A stretch of DNA of 64,000 nt, taken from Poriferisodalis sp965237655. GTDB lineage: Bacteria > Actinomycetota > Acidimicrobiia > Acidimicrobiales > Poriferisodalaceae. Below the pieces are notes generated by a model, which was not told the origin of the DNA, searched no databases, and worked only from the letters and a program-made list of their open reading frames with translations. The position numbers and the translations under genes are program-made. Below, piece after piece: positions 7,591 through 17,089 of this stretch. How positions within the stretch are numbered: the first letter of the stretch is position 1; every line of letters starts with the position of its first letter. The stretch covers positions 124,001 through 188,000 of the forward strand of contig NZ_CBDEGB010000002.1 in assembly GCF_965237655.1 (NCBI RefSeq), given 5' to 3'.

Positions 7591-8732
7591 GTCCCGAACT
7601 TGTTGCGCTCGGGGAGGTCTGCGACATCACCATGGGTCAAGCTCCCAAGGGCGACACCTACAACACTGATGAGCTTGGCTGGCCTCTCATCGCCGGAGCC
7701 GGCGATTTTGGTGAGTTGCATCCGGCCATACAAAAGTTCACCACTGCCGCCAAGGCACGCCTATGTGAGCCTGGCGATCTCGTTCTGGGCATTCGCGCAT
7801 CGATTGGCGAGAAGGTTCTTGCCGATTCGGTGTACTGCCTCGGCCGAGGTGTTGCCGGGCTTAGGCCCAAAGAGCCGCTGGACACGCGTTACCTATGGCA
7901 CTGGATCAGCTTTGGCTCACATGAGCTAGCGCAAAAGGGAAGAGGCGCAACCTTCAAGCAAGTCAATAGGTCTGACCTCGCCGGCTGGAAGATTCCATTG
8001 CCCCCGATTGAGGAGCAGCGGCGAATTGCGGCGGTGCTCGATGCAGCTGAGGCGCTTTGGGCGAAGCGGCGTCAGGCGCTCGCCAAGCTCGACATCCTGA
8101 CGCAGGCCATCTTCGTCGACATGTTTGGCTCGGGTGACGGCGAGGTGAGATCGCTTGGGGACCTCGGCGAAGTGCAGGGAGGGCTCCAAGTATCGGCAAG
8201 ACGCAAGGGGCGCCCCATTCAAGTGCCGTACTTGCGAGTCGCGAACGTCTACAGAGGCGGTTTGGAGCTTTCGGTGGTGAAGACGCTCCGGGTCTCGGCG
8301 CGTGAGCTCGCACGTACGCGCCTCGAGGAGGGCGATCTCCTCGTCGTTGAGGGGCACGGAAACAAGGATGAGATCGGACGTGTCGGGATGTGGGACGCGT
8401 CGATCGATCCTTGCGTGCACCAGAACCATCTCATCCGCGTTCGATGTGACCGCAGTCGACTGCTGCCGCGCTTCGCCGAGGCCTTCATGAACAGCTGGGT
8501 TGGCAGGCGAGCGCTGCTGCGAGCGGCGAACACCACCTCCGGGTTGAACACGATCTCGACAAGCGACGTTCGAAGTGTCGAAGTGCCCGTTCCAGCGCTT
8601 GCAGATCAGCAACGATTCGTTGGGGCCGCGAAGCGCATCGATCAGCACCGTCTGGTGCTGATGAGGTCTGCTGCCGAGATCGACACGCTGTTCGCTTCAC
8701 TGCAGCAGCGGGCGTTTCGGGGGCACCTGTGA
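7587..8732 (+). CDS. hsdS: Type I restriction-modification specificity subunit HsdS
   Basis: DNA-recognition subunit of the type I complex. Two target-recognition domains are visible, each followed by a conserved helical spacer: the first ends in IPLPPIEEQRRIAAVLDAAEALW, after which a long helix leads to the second domain, ending VPVPALADQQRFV plus a terminal helix. Length is 381 aa. It starts with GTG in a 4-bp overlap with hsdM and ends in a 4-bp overlap with hsdR. The recognition sequence cannot be deduced, because these domains diverge rapidly. Confidence 0.92.
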   Translation: MSPELVALGEVCDITMGQAPKGDTYNTDELGWPLIAGAGDFGELHPAIQKFTTAAKARLCEPGDLVLGIRASIGEKVLADSVYCLGRGVAGLRPKEPLDTRYLWHWISFGSHELAQKGRGATFKQVNRSDLAGWKIPLPPIEEQRRIAAVLDAAEALWAKRRQALAKLDILTQAIFVDMFGSGDGEVRSLGDLGEVQGGLQVSARRKGRPIQVPYLRVANVYRGGLELSVVKTLRVSARELARTRLEEGDLLVVEGHGNKDEIGRVGMWDASIDPCVHQNHLIRVRCDRSRLLPRFAEAFMNSWVGRRALLRAANTTSGLNTISTSDVRSVEVPVPALADQQRFVGAAKRIDQHRLVLMRSAAEIDTLFASLQQRAFRGHL

Positions 8733-11700
8733 GCGAGTCGCAGTTCTCGTTCCTCGCAGCTGAGTTCAAGCCTGAATTCGAGTCGGCGTCGCAGGCCGAG
8801 GGTTACTCGCTTTCGGACCCGGGTGCTGCCGTCATCTATGCGAGGAAGTGCTTGGAATCCGCTGTCAAGTGGGCGTACCAGCATGACCGGTCGCTGCCTC
8901 AGCCGTATGACGACTCGCTCAACGCGCTGCTGAATGAGCCGGCGTTCAAAGCGTTGGAGGGTGGCCGGGTCTTCGACGTGGCGCGCAAGATTCAGCGAGC
9001 CGGGAATCGTGCGGTGCATGAGTCGAAGGCGCCTTCGAAGTTGGAGACGGTCGAGATCGTCTCGGCGCTGTTTCGATTCTGCTTCTGGCTGGCGTTCACC
9101 TACGGCCGTACCTCGAAGCCGGAATCGTCGCTGCGCTTCAATCCACATCGGCTGCTCGAAGCCGGCACGACCGGGCAGGCGTCGCTGCGTGAACGCCAGC
9201 AGCTTGAGGAGCGGCTTGCGCATGAGTCAGCGGAGCTCGCCGCTGCACAGATGCGGTTGGCCGAATCGACCCAAACCGCCGAGGAACTGAACGCCGAACT
9301 GGCGAAGCTGCGGGCGGAGGTCGCCGCGGCGAAGAAGAAGGCTGCCGAAACGGTTCCGCACGAGGCGTTCGACTGGTCCGAGGCTGAGACACGCAAGTTC
9401 AAGATCGACGCCTTGCTGGCTGAGGCGGGCTGGACCGGTTTCACCAAGGGCCACGACATCGAGTACGAGGTCCACGGCATGCCGACGGACTCGGGCGTGG
9501 GCTACGTCGACTATGTGCTGTGGGGTGCCGATGGGCTGCCGTTGGCGGTGGTGGAGGCCAAACGGGCGCTAGTCGATCCTCAGGTGGGCCAGCAGCAGGC
9601 GAAGCTGTACGCCGACTGCTTGGAGAACCAGACCGGGCAGCGGCCGGTCATCTATTGCAGCAACGGTTACGAGCACTGGCTGTGGGACGACACCCAGTAC
9701 CCGGCCCGGCGAGTGCAAGGGTTCAGCACCCGCGACGAACTGGCGTTGCTCATCGGGCGGCGCACCGCCCGCACCTCGCCGGCGTCGCTGGCCATCAGCG
9801 AGCTGATCGTGGACCGCCCCTACCAGCAGCGGGCCATCCGCGCCATCGCAGAGCACTTCGAGCGTGACAATCAACGCAAGTCGCTGCTGGTGATGGCCAC
9901 CGGCGCAGGCAAGACCCGAACGCTGATCGCGTTGACGGATTTGTTGATGCGCGCCGGATGGGTGAAGCGGGTGCTGTTCCTGGCCGACCGCACGGCGCTG
10001 GTGAACCAGACGGTGAACGCGTTCAAGGCGCACCTGCCCGATGCGGCGCCCGTGAACCTGGTGACCGAGGGCAACGTGGACGGCCGGGTATACGTGTCCA
10101 CTTATCAGACGATGGTCGGCAAGATCGACGAGTACCGGGCCGACGGGACTCGCCGGTTCGGGGTGGGGCACTTCGACCTGGTGGTGATCGACGAGGCGCA
10201 CCGGTCGGTGTACCGCAAGTACCGGGGCATCTTCGAATACTTCGACTCGCTGCTGGTGGGCCTGACCGCCACCCCCAAAGACGAGGTCGACAAGAACACC
10301 TACGACCTGTTCGACCTCGAGACCGGGGTGCCGACCGACGCCTATTCGCTGGACGAAGCCATCGACGACGGCTACCTGGTGCCGCCCCGAGGGGTGGCGG
10401 TGCCTCTCAAGTTCGTGCGCGAGGGCATCCACTACGACGAGCTCAGCGAGGACGAGAAGGACGACTGGGACGAGCTCGACTGGGGTGAGGACGACGACGG
10501 CAGCCCGCTGGCACCGCCCACCGAGGTGGATGCAGCGGAACTCAACAAGTGGCTGTTCAACAAGGACACCGTCGACCGGGTGCTCGAATATCTGATGACC
10601 GATGGCATCAAGGTGGCCGGCGGCGACCGGTTGGGCAAGACGATCATCTTCGCCAAGAACCAGCGCCATGCCAAGTTCATCAAGGAACGCTTCGATGCCA
10701 ACTACCCGGCGCTGGACGCTGGGAACTTCGCTCGGGTCATCACCCACCAGACCAAGTACAGCCAGAGCCTCATCGACGACTTCTCCAACCGGTCCAAGGC
10801 GCCGCACATCGCGATCAGCGTGGACATGCTGGACACCGGCATCGACGTGCCGGAGGTGGCCAACCTCGTGTACTTCAAGCCGGTGCGCTCGAAGACCAAG
10901 TTCTGGCAGATGCTCGGCCGCGGCACTCGGCTGTGCCCGAACCTGTTCGGCCCCGGCAGGCACAAGACGCACTTCAAGGTGTACGACTTCTGCGGGAACC
11001 TCGAGTACTTCAGCCACCCGCTGGAGAATGCGGAGGCTTCGAGCGGGAAGTCGCTGAGCGAGATTCTGTTCTGCGCTCGGCTGGAGCTGTTGCAGGCGCT
11101 CGACGGCATAGCGGCGCTCGGCGACGAGCGAGCTGAGATCGCAGCCACGCTGCACCGGACCGTGGCGTCGATGAACCCCGACAACTTCTTGGTGCGCCCC
11201 CACTTGGAGCTGGTGGAGCGGTTCAGGCGCCTCGATGCGTGGGAGACGGTCTCGCTTGGGGACCTTGCCGCGCTGGCTGATCGGGTAGCCAAGCTGCCCG
11301 ACCAGCTCGACGCCGACAGCGAGGAAGCCAAGCGCTTCGACATGGTGATGCTGAACGCCCAGTTGGGCTTGCTCACCCATGTGCCATTCGAACGGCAGCA
11401 CACCCGCATCCTCAGCATCGCGTCTGCGCTGGAGGACCTCGGCACCGCCATCCCAGCGGTGGCTGCGCGGCTGGAGCTGATCTTGGACATCCAGACCGAC
11501 GAATGGTGGGCCGATGTCACCTATCCGATGCTGGAGGATGCCCGCAAGCGGCTGCGTGACCTCGTTCACCTGATCCAGCACACCGCCAAGAACGTGCTCT
11601 ACAGCGACTTCACCGACGAGCTCGGCCAAGCCACCGAGGTGGAGCTTCCCGGCACCGGTGGCGGCGGTGGCGGTGGCGGCACGGAGGGCGGCGATGCTGG

Positions 11701-12199
11701 CGACGGGACCGGCCGTGCGGGCAGCGACGAGTTCGCCCAATTCCGCAAGAAGGCGCAGCACTTTCTCACGGAGCATCTGGCCGAGGGCGTGGTGGCCAAG
11801 GTCCGCAGCGGCGAGCCGCTGACCCCGGCCGACATGGACGACCTCCAGCGAGTGCTCGTGGCCGCGGGCATCGGTGACACCGACACATTCGCCGAGGCCT
11901 CCCAGCGTGCGGGTAGCTTCGGGCTGTTCATCCGATCGCTGGTCGGCTTGGACCGGGCCGCCGCCAAGCGGGCCTTCGCCAAGTTCCTCGACGACAAGCG
12001 TTACAGCGCCAACCAGATCCGCTTCGTCGAGATGGTCATCAACTTCCTCACTGAGCACGGCGCCATCGACCCCGGTCGCGTCTTTGGCTCGCCGTTCACC
12101 GATGTCGCCCCCGAGGGCCCCGAGACCATCTTCGTGTCCGACGACGTGGACGAGTTCTTCGAGATCGTCAAGCACTTCCGCGACACCGCCACCGTGTGA
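8729..12199 (+). CDS. hsdR: Type I restriction endonuclease subunit HsdR
   Basis: Motor and nuclease subunit, 1156 aa. An N-terminal DUF4145-like helical region (about 1-110) and a coiled coil (about 150-210) precede a PD-(D/E)xK nuclease core (Asp in YVDYVLWGADG, then VVEAKRA, about 260-277). A superfamily 2 helicase follows, with Walker A MATGAGKT (about 390) and DEAH in VVIDEAHRS (about 488). The C-terminal region resembles EcoEI_R_C and contains a glycine-run linker (about 972-985). The gene is intact and its GTG start overlaps hsdS. It is the last gene of the operon; an ISL3 element begins about 45 bp downstream. Confidence 0.93.
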   Translation: MSESQFSFLAAEFKPEFESASQAEGYSLSDPGAAVIYARKCLESAVKWAYQHDRSLPQPYDDSLNALLNEPAFKALEGGRVFDVARKIQRAGNRAVHESKAPSKLETVEIVSALFRFCFWLAFTYGRTSKPESSLRFNPHRLLEAGTTGQASLRERQQLEERLAHESAELAAAQMRLAESTQTAEELNAELAKLRAEVAAAKKKAAETVPHEAFDWSEAETRKFKIDALLAEAGWTGFTKGHDIEYEVHGMPTDSGVGYVDYVLWGADGLPLAVVEAKRALVDPQVGQQQAKLYADCLENQTGQRPVIYCSNGYEHWLWDDTQYPARRVQGFSTRDELALLIGRRTARTSPASLAISELIVDRPYQQRAIRAIAEHFERDNQRKSLLVMATGAGKTRTLIALTDLLMRAGWVKRVLFLADRTALVNQTVNAFKAHLPDAAPVNLVTEGNVDGRVYVSTYQTMVGKIDEYRADGTRRFGVGHFDLVVIDEAHRSVYRKYRGIFEYFDSLLVGLTATPKDEVDKNTYDLFDLETGVPTDAYSLDEAIDDGYLVPPRGVAVPLKFVREGIHYDELSEDEKDDWDELDWGEDDDGSPLAPPTEVDAAELNKWLFNKDTVDRVLEYLMTDGIKVAGGDRLGKTIIFAKNQRHAKFIKERFDANYPALDAGNFARVITHQTKYSQSLIDDFSNRSKAPHIAISVDMLDTGIDVPEVANLVYFKPVRSKTKFWQMLGRGTRLCPNLFGPGRHKTHFKVYDFCGNLEYFSHPLENAEASSGKSLSEILFCARLELLQALDGIAALGDERAEIAATLHRTVASMNPDNFLVRPHLELVERFRRLDAWETVSLGDLAALADRVAKLPDQLDADSEEAKRFDMVMLNAQLGLLTHVPFERQHTRILSIASALEDLGTAIPAVAARLELILDIQTDEWWADVTYPMLEDARKRLRDLVHLIQHTAKNVLYSDFTDELGQATEVELPGTGGGGGGGGTEGGDAGDGTGRAGSDEFAQFRKKAQHFLTEHLAEGVVAKVRSGEPLTPADMDDLQRVLVAAGIGDTDTFAEASQRAGSFGLFIRSLVGLDRAAAKRAFAKFLDDKRYSANQIRFVEMVINFLTEHGAIDPGRVFGSPFTDVAPEGPETIFVSDDVDEFFEIVKHFRDTATV

Positions 12200-12243
12200 C
12201 CTGCTGACGTCGTGGTTCTTGTTTCTGAGCCTGCGCGGAAACG

Positions 12244-13562
12244 TGGGGATTGGGGTGGTTGAGGGTCCCTGAGCAGGGGTCGAGGCCCTGCTGGGATCGG
12301 TGATTGCAAGATCACGATCCAGGAGGGCCTCGATGGCTGCCGATGTTATGCGGGTGCGGTTGCACCTGCGTCAGATACGCGTGCTGAGTGTGCTGGTCGA
12401 CGAGGTCGACGAGCTGTGTGTGGAGGTCGCGTCCACGGTCCGGCGGGCTCGGTGCCCGGGGTGCGGGCTGGGCGGCGCGGGGGTGCATGACACGCGTCGC
12501 CGCGAGATTCGCGATCTGGAGGTGTCGGGTCGGCTGGTGACGCTGGTGTGGCTTAGGCGCCGGTTCGTTTGCGGTGACTGCGACAGGCGCTGGGTGGAGG
12601 ACCACCCCGAGTTCGAGGGCCGCTTGACGCGGCGTCTGGCGCGCAGGCTGGTCACCGACGCCAAGGTGATGCCGATCCGAGCGGTGGCTCGCCGTCACAA
12701 GGTGGGCTGGCACGCGGTGATGACACTGGTGGCGAGCTGGTCGGCGCTGGTCGCGTGCCATCGCCGCGGTCGCCGCTGCCGGGTGCTGCTGGTCGATGAG
12801 ACCTCGATGCGCAAACGGCACCGCTATGTGACGGTGATCCAAAACGGCGACACCGGCGAGATCCTGGCCATGGTCCCCCACCGCAGCGCAGCGGCGCTTT
12901 CGGGGTTCCTGGCAGCTCAGGGGCCTCGCTGGTGCAAAGGCGTCAAGGTCGTGGTCTCAGACGGCTCCAAGGCGTACAAGGCCGCCATCGAGGACCGCCT
13001 CGGCCACGCCCGTCACGTGCTGGACCGGTTCCATGTGATCCGCTGGTTCAGCGCCGGGCTGACAGCTGTGCGCCGCGACGTCCAGCGCCGACAGCCGCCC
13101 GGCGTCAAGCCCGCGTTCGACCGCGAGGTGTTCCGGTCACGGTTCTTGCTGCTGCGCCGCGGCGACCAGCTCAACCCAGCCGACCGTGCACGCCTCGAGA
13201 AGCTCTTCGACGACCATCCCCGCCTGCGAGCAGCCTGGGAAGCCCTCCAGGAACTGCACGGCCTCTACCTCGCCGACGACGAACAAGGCGCCCTGGCCGC
13301 CCTGGACCGGTTCGCCGATCTCTACGCCACCGGCGAGCTGCCCGAGTTCAGCTCCGTCGTGGACACCGTCATCGCCTGGTCCACCGAGATCCTCGCCTGG
13401 CACCACACCGGCCGACCTTCGAACGGCCGAATCGAAGGTGCCAACAACCTCCTCCAAGTGCTGCGAAGAACCGCCCACGGCTTCACCAACCCCGCCAACT
13501 TCGCCGCCCGCGGCATCCTCACGACATAATGACCCCCACCGATCCCGGCAGTCCCAATCCCA
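12244..13562 (+). mobile_element. ISL3-family insertion sequence between hsdR and ietA
   Basis: One transposase gene flanked by imperfect inverted ends: GGGATTGGG at 12246-12254 and its complement CCCAATCCC at 13553-13561. I found no convincing target duplication, so the exact ends may be a few bases off. A decayed relative lies at 26575-27018 and shares the left-end sequence GGTTGAGGGTCC and the AGGGCCTCGATG before the start codon. That supports the left boundary. Confidence 0.75.
12333..13529 (+). CDS. ISL3-family transposase
   Basis: The N-terminal zinc-ribbon (CPGCGLGG, then CGDCDRRW) is followed by a helix-turn-helix region and a DDE core: Asp in LLVDETSMRKRH, Asp in VVVSDGSKAYK plus the LDRFHVIRW block, and Glu in NGRIEGANNLLQ. 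The start is the ATG at 12333, with AGGAGG at 12321-12326. Length of 398 aa is normal for the family and no internal damage is seen, so the element could be active. Confidence 0.92.
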   Translation: MAADVMRVRLHLRQIRVLSVLVDEVDELCVEVASTVRRARCPGCGLGGAGVHDTRRREIRDLEVSGRLVTLVWLRRRFVCGDCDRRWVEDHPEFEGRLTRRLARRLVTDAKVMPIRAVARRHKVGWHAVMTLVASWSALVACHRRGRRCRVLLVDETSMRKRHRYVTVIQNGDTGEILAMVPHRSAAALSGFLAAQGPRWCKGVKVVVSDGSKAYKAAIEDRLGHARHVLDRFHVIRWFSAGLTAVRRDVQRRQPPGVKPAFDREVFRSRFLLLRRGDQLNPADRARLEKLFDDHPRLRAAWEALQELHGLYLADDEQGALAALDRFADLYATGELPEFSSVVDTVIAWSTEILAWHHTGRPSNGRIEGANNLLQVLRRTAHGFTNPANFAARGILTT

Positions 13563-13682
13563 CAAAACCGCGCAGGGCCTTGTTTCTCGCTTGGAACCGC
13601 GCGCCGCCTGAGCTAGACCGTCAATGACCGCCGTCTGCCTCGGCTCTAGGCTCGAAGCTGCGACGCGGACCCGGAGGGGTGC

Positions 13683-14657
13683 ATGGCTGGCCGTGATCTC
13701 AAGGAGCTGTTCCGCGCGTTCCGCAACGCTGACGAGTTGGCGTTTCGTCGGGCGGCGAACACGATCATCGAAGAGGAAGAGGCGCGCCATCACGTTGCGC
13801 TCGCTCGCGATTTGCGCAAGATCCTTGCCAGCGGTGAGTCCATCGACATCGGCCAGGGCGATGTTCGGCTGGTGCCTCCCCCGACCGACCCCGATCAAGG
13901 TTGGGATCTTGCGACCCTCCAGCACCCGGAGCGCTACCTCGGCAACCTTGTCCTCCGCCCCGCGGTACGGAAAGTGCTGACCGACCTTGCCAAGGAAGTC
14001 CCTGAATGGAGTCGGCTTGAGGGGCTCGGTGTGCCTCGTCGCAACCGGGTCATCTTCTACGGCCCGCCTGGTTGCGGAAAGACTTCTGCAGCCGAGGCGC
14101 TTGCGGCCGAGCTTGGCGTGCCGCTCGTCGTGGTTCGGCTCGATGCGATCGTGTCGTCGTACCTCGGACAGACGGCGGGCAATCTCAGGCGGATCTTCGA
14201 GTACGCAAGCTCCGCACAGTGGGTCGTGCTGTTCGACGAGTTCGATGCGCTCGGTCGTGAACGGAGCGATCCCAGCGAGCATGGCGAGATCAAGCGAGTC
14301 GTGAATTCGTTCCTCCAGCTGCTCGACTCGTACGAGGGTCCCGGCATGCTGATTGCTGCGACAAACCACGAAGAGACTCTGGACCGAGGACTATGGCGGC
14401 GCTTCGACGAGGTGGTCGAGTTTCCGCTGCCCACGGTCAGGGAGATCCGATCGCTCCTTCGGCGAGGCCTCAAGCACGTCAAGGCGGAGCCGCTGCCCAT
14501 CGACGAGATGGGAACCGAGCTGCGCGGTCTGCCCCACGCAGCCGCCGAGGCAACTGCGTGGACGGCGATACGGATCGCAGTGAGAAACAACCGGACGGCC
14601 GTGTCGGTCGACGATCTCACGGAGGCGGTCGCAGCGACGAAACGGCGCCGCTGGTAA
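13683..14657 (+). CDS. ietA: AAA ATPase, IetA-like defence/addiction component
   Basis: 324-aa AAA+ ATPase. A helical N-terminal region of about 120 residues precedes Walker A GPPGCGKT (127-134), Walker B VVLFDEFDALG (181-191), sensor-1 ATN (226-228) and Arg-finger candidates in LWRRFD (239-240). It lies 3 bp before a subtilisin-like protease gene. That arrangement is known as ietAS, first described as a plasmid-stability (toxin-antitoxin-like) pair on a Ti plasmid and later listed among anti-phage systems. I assume the ATPase controls or delivers substrates to the protease. The start is supported by GGAGGGG about 6 nt upstream. Confidence 0.8.
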   Translation: MAGRDLKELFRAFRNADELAFRRAANTIIEEEEARHHVALARDLRKILASGESIDIGQGDVRLVPPPTDPDQGWDLATLQHPERYLGNLVLRPAVRKVLTDLAKEVPEWSRLEGLGVPRRNRVIFYGPPGCGKTSAAEALAAELGVPLVVVRLDAIVSSYLGQTAGNLRRIFEYASSAQWVVLFDEFDALGRERSDPSEHGEIKRVVNSFLQLLDSYEGPGMLIAATNHEETLDRGLWRRFDEVVEFPLPTVREIRSLLRRGLKHVKAEPLPIDEMGTELRGLPHAAAEATAWTAIRIAVRNNRTAVSVDDLTEAVAATKRRRW

Positions 14658-14660
14658 TTC

Positions 14661-16991
14661 GTGCCGAGACATCTTCCGTTGCCGCGGCCGCACGATGTCG
14701 GATCACGCCGTGCACAGCTGGCGGGAGCCGGCGACGCGCCGCGGCCCGAGCACCGCTCCCATGGCAAGAGACTCCAAGCGAGTCTCGAGCTAGCGCTCGC
14801 CCCTCCACAAGTACCAGCGCGTGTAGGAGGAATCGACCCGAGGCTGGTGTTCAAGATTCGCGCGACTTCACGACTCACTGATAGCGACCTCCGGAACAAA
14901 GGGCTCCAGCACCTCGGTGAATCTTCGGGCTGGGACTACTTCGTCTTGCCACACGACGAGAATGCGACCACCTTCCGGGAGGCACTTGAGACGTACCGGC
15001 GCAGTGCTCAGGGCAAGTCGGTCTTCGAGCTGATCGACGACATCGAGCCGTACGGCCCCGAGGATCGACGAGGTCCAGGCATCGAGTCAGATCAGGCGCT
15101 CACGTTCCCGCTGCTGGTCGATGTTCATCTCTGGCCAGCTTCGACGGGCATGGAGGCGAGGGAGCGCCTCGCGGCTGTCCGGACCTTGCTGCGTGAACAA
15201 GAACTCGCGGCAGACGAGCAGCCCGCTTTCCTGCTGGTGCGTGCGTCGGTAGATGAAGCGACGCTGGATGAACTGCTCTTGGTTTCTGCAGTCGAACGTG
15301 TCCGCGTGCCGCCGAGCCCCTACTTGTCTCCCAGCGACTGGATAGGCCCATCAGCTCTGGACGCCGTCGAACAGCCGCCCTCGCGTTCCGGCGTTGTTGG
15401 CGTGATCGACGATGGTGTGTTGACCGGGCACCCGCTCCTCCAAGGACTTGTAGATGGCTTCGAGGTTCCGGCTGAACGCGCTTGGCAACCTCCCACACAG
15501 CACGGGACCATGGTCGCTGGCCTCGCGGCTTACGGGGACTTTGAGAGTGCTTTGGGGGATGGAGCCCCGCTGCCTTCGCCCATTCGGGTAATTGCGGCCC
15601 GAGTTGTCGAGGATTCGACGGGATATGGCGCGGCGACGTTTCCCACAGCGACACCGGAGCATCGGATCCTTGAGGCGGCGATTCGCGAAATTGTTCGGCG
15701 CGGTGCACGGGTGATCAACATTTCACTCGCAGACCGGTCGCGGTACGCAGGACCCCATGTGGATCACCGCACCGAGATGCTGGACCAGCTTGCGCGGGAA
15801 CTGGACGCCGTCATTATCACGGCGTCAGGGAACGTAGGGGAAGCACTCCTTCCTGATGTCGAACACTTGCATTCCGGCCATCCGGATCACCTGATGTCCG
15901 ACGAATGCCGGGTGGCCGAGCCCGCGATCGCCGCCAACTGCCTCACTGTCGGGAGCGTCGCACGATCCAGTCAAGGTGCGCATCCCGACGGTGATACGCC
16001 GCCGCAGCTTCGAGCCGTTGCCGAAGTCGACCAGGTGTCACCGTTCTCACGTTCTGGGCCGGGCTTCCGCCCTAAGGGCTCCGTGAAACCGGACCTCGTG
16101 CACTACGGCGGCAATCTCGTAAGCCAGGCCAGGCTGTCGCAGCGAACGCTGTCCAACACGAATGTTGGAGTTGCTGCGATCTCACTCGGGTTTCCCGACC
16201 TGTTCCATGCGTCGAGCGGTACGTCGCTTGCGGCACCGCGCGTCGCCAGAATCGCCGCCGTCGTTCGTGACGAGTATCCGGAGGCCTCGGCAAATCTGAC
16301 CAGAGCACTTGTCGGGCTCTCGGCACGAGTACCGACTCCACACAAGACGACGAGCACTGCCAAGGCCGCAGAGGTCGCGAAACATCTAGGTCTTGTCGGT
16401 TACGGACTTCCAGATGAGCGACGCGCGGTCGAATCGCTTCAGCACAGGGTGGTGATGACGTTCGATGGAGACATTGAGACGGACACGAGCGTCATACATC
16501 CGATTCCCGTGCCCGAGGAATTCGCCGCGGGCAAGTCAGATCGGACCATCGCGATTGCCCTCGCCTACGATCCGCCGACGCGTCGCTTTCGCCGCGAGTA
16601 TCTGGCAGGTCGTATGCGAATCGATCTGTACCGGGCATTCGACTTGGACGAGCTGCGAGCAATCATGGCGAGGCAGCCGACGAATGCCGACAAGTTGAAC
16701 CTGCCGAGTGATCGGCGACGGGTGCAGCACTTGAAGCCATCCACGAACGCGGTCCGCTTCTCGACACTTCAAGTGCGACGGTGGCATGCGTCAGCTGCCA
16801 CGTCCCTCGACCCGAACGATGGGGAGACCTACTACCTCGTTGTGACTCACGTCAGCGAACCTTGGTCTGAGCTAGCGGAGCCGGGATACAACCGGCAGCG
16901 TTACGGCCTCGCTGTGGAATTGGAGGACCGTGAACGGCAACAGATCAACATTCTCGAACGAGTTCGGGCACGCCTACGCGCCATTGTCTGA
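14661..16991 (+). CDS. ietS: Subtilisin-like serine protease, IetS-like
   Basis: 776-aa S8-family protease. The triad is visible: Asp250 in GVIDDG, His281 in QHGTMVAG and Ser522 in SSGTSLAAP, with the oxyanion Asn in TASGN (391). The N-terminal domain of about 240 residues and the C-terminal domain after about 560 match no domain I recognise. No signal peptide is visible, so the enzyme is probably cytoplasmic, as expected for a conflict-system effector. The GTG start is 3 bp after ietA. Pairing with an AAA ATPase next to a type I restriction system fits the IetAS defence system. Confidence 0.8.
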   Translation: MPRHLPLPRPHDVGSRRAQLAGAGDAPRPEHRSHGKRLQASLELALAPPQVPARVGGIDPRLVFKIRATSRLTDSDLRNKGLQHLGESSGWDYFVLPHDENATTFREALETYRRSAQGKSVFELIDDIEPYGPEDRRGPGIESDQALTFPLLVDVHLWPASTGMEARERLAAVRTLLREQELAADEQPAFLLVRASVDEATLDELLLVSAVERVRVPPSPYLSPSDWIGPSALDAVEQPPSRSGVVGVIDDGVLTGHPLLQGLVDGFEVPAERAWQPPTQHGTMVAGLAAYGDFESALGDGAPLPSPIRVIAARVVEDSTGYGAATFPTATPEHRILEAAIREIVRRGARVINISLADRSRYAGPHVDHRTEMLDQLARELDAVIITASGNVGEALLPDVEHLHSGHPDHLMSDECRVAEPAIAANCLTVGSVARSSQGAHPDGDTPPQLRAVAEVDQVSPFSRSGPGFRPKGSVKPDLVHYGGNLVSQARLSQRTLSNTNVGVAAISLGFPDLFHASSGTSLAAPRVARIAAVVRDEYPEASANLTRALVGLSARVPTPHKTTSTAKAAEVAKHLGLVGYGLPDERRAVESLQHRVVMTFDGDIETDTSVIHPIPVPEEFAAGKSDRTIAIALAYDPPTRRFRREYLAGRMRIDLYRAFDLDELRAIMARQPTNADKLNLPSDRRRVQHLKPSTNAVRFSTLQVRRWHASAATSLDPNDGETYYLVVTHVSEPWSELAEPGYNRQRYGLAVELEDRERQQINILERVRARLRAIV

Positions 16992-17089
16992 GCCTCGATG
17001 TTGGTCGTCGGCCGCTTCCGCGTGAAGCGAAGCTCGAGACTTCACGAGTCATGAGGTGAAGCGCCCGGCGTCGCTATGATCCGCTGTTC

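Noticed and set aside
9569..12175. 868-aa minus-strand ORF opposite hsdR
   Set aside because: It is a long antisense shadow of a clearly recognised HsdR gene in high-GC DNA, with no domain of its own.
13137..14369. 410-aa minus-strand ORF across the ISL3 end and ietA
   Set aside because: Crosses a transposon boundary and is antisense to a clear AAA ATPase.
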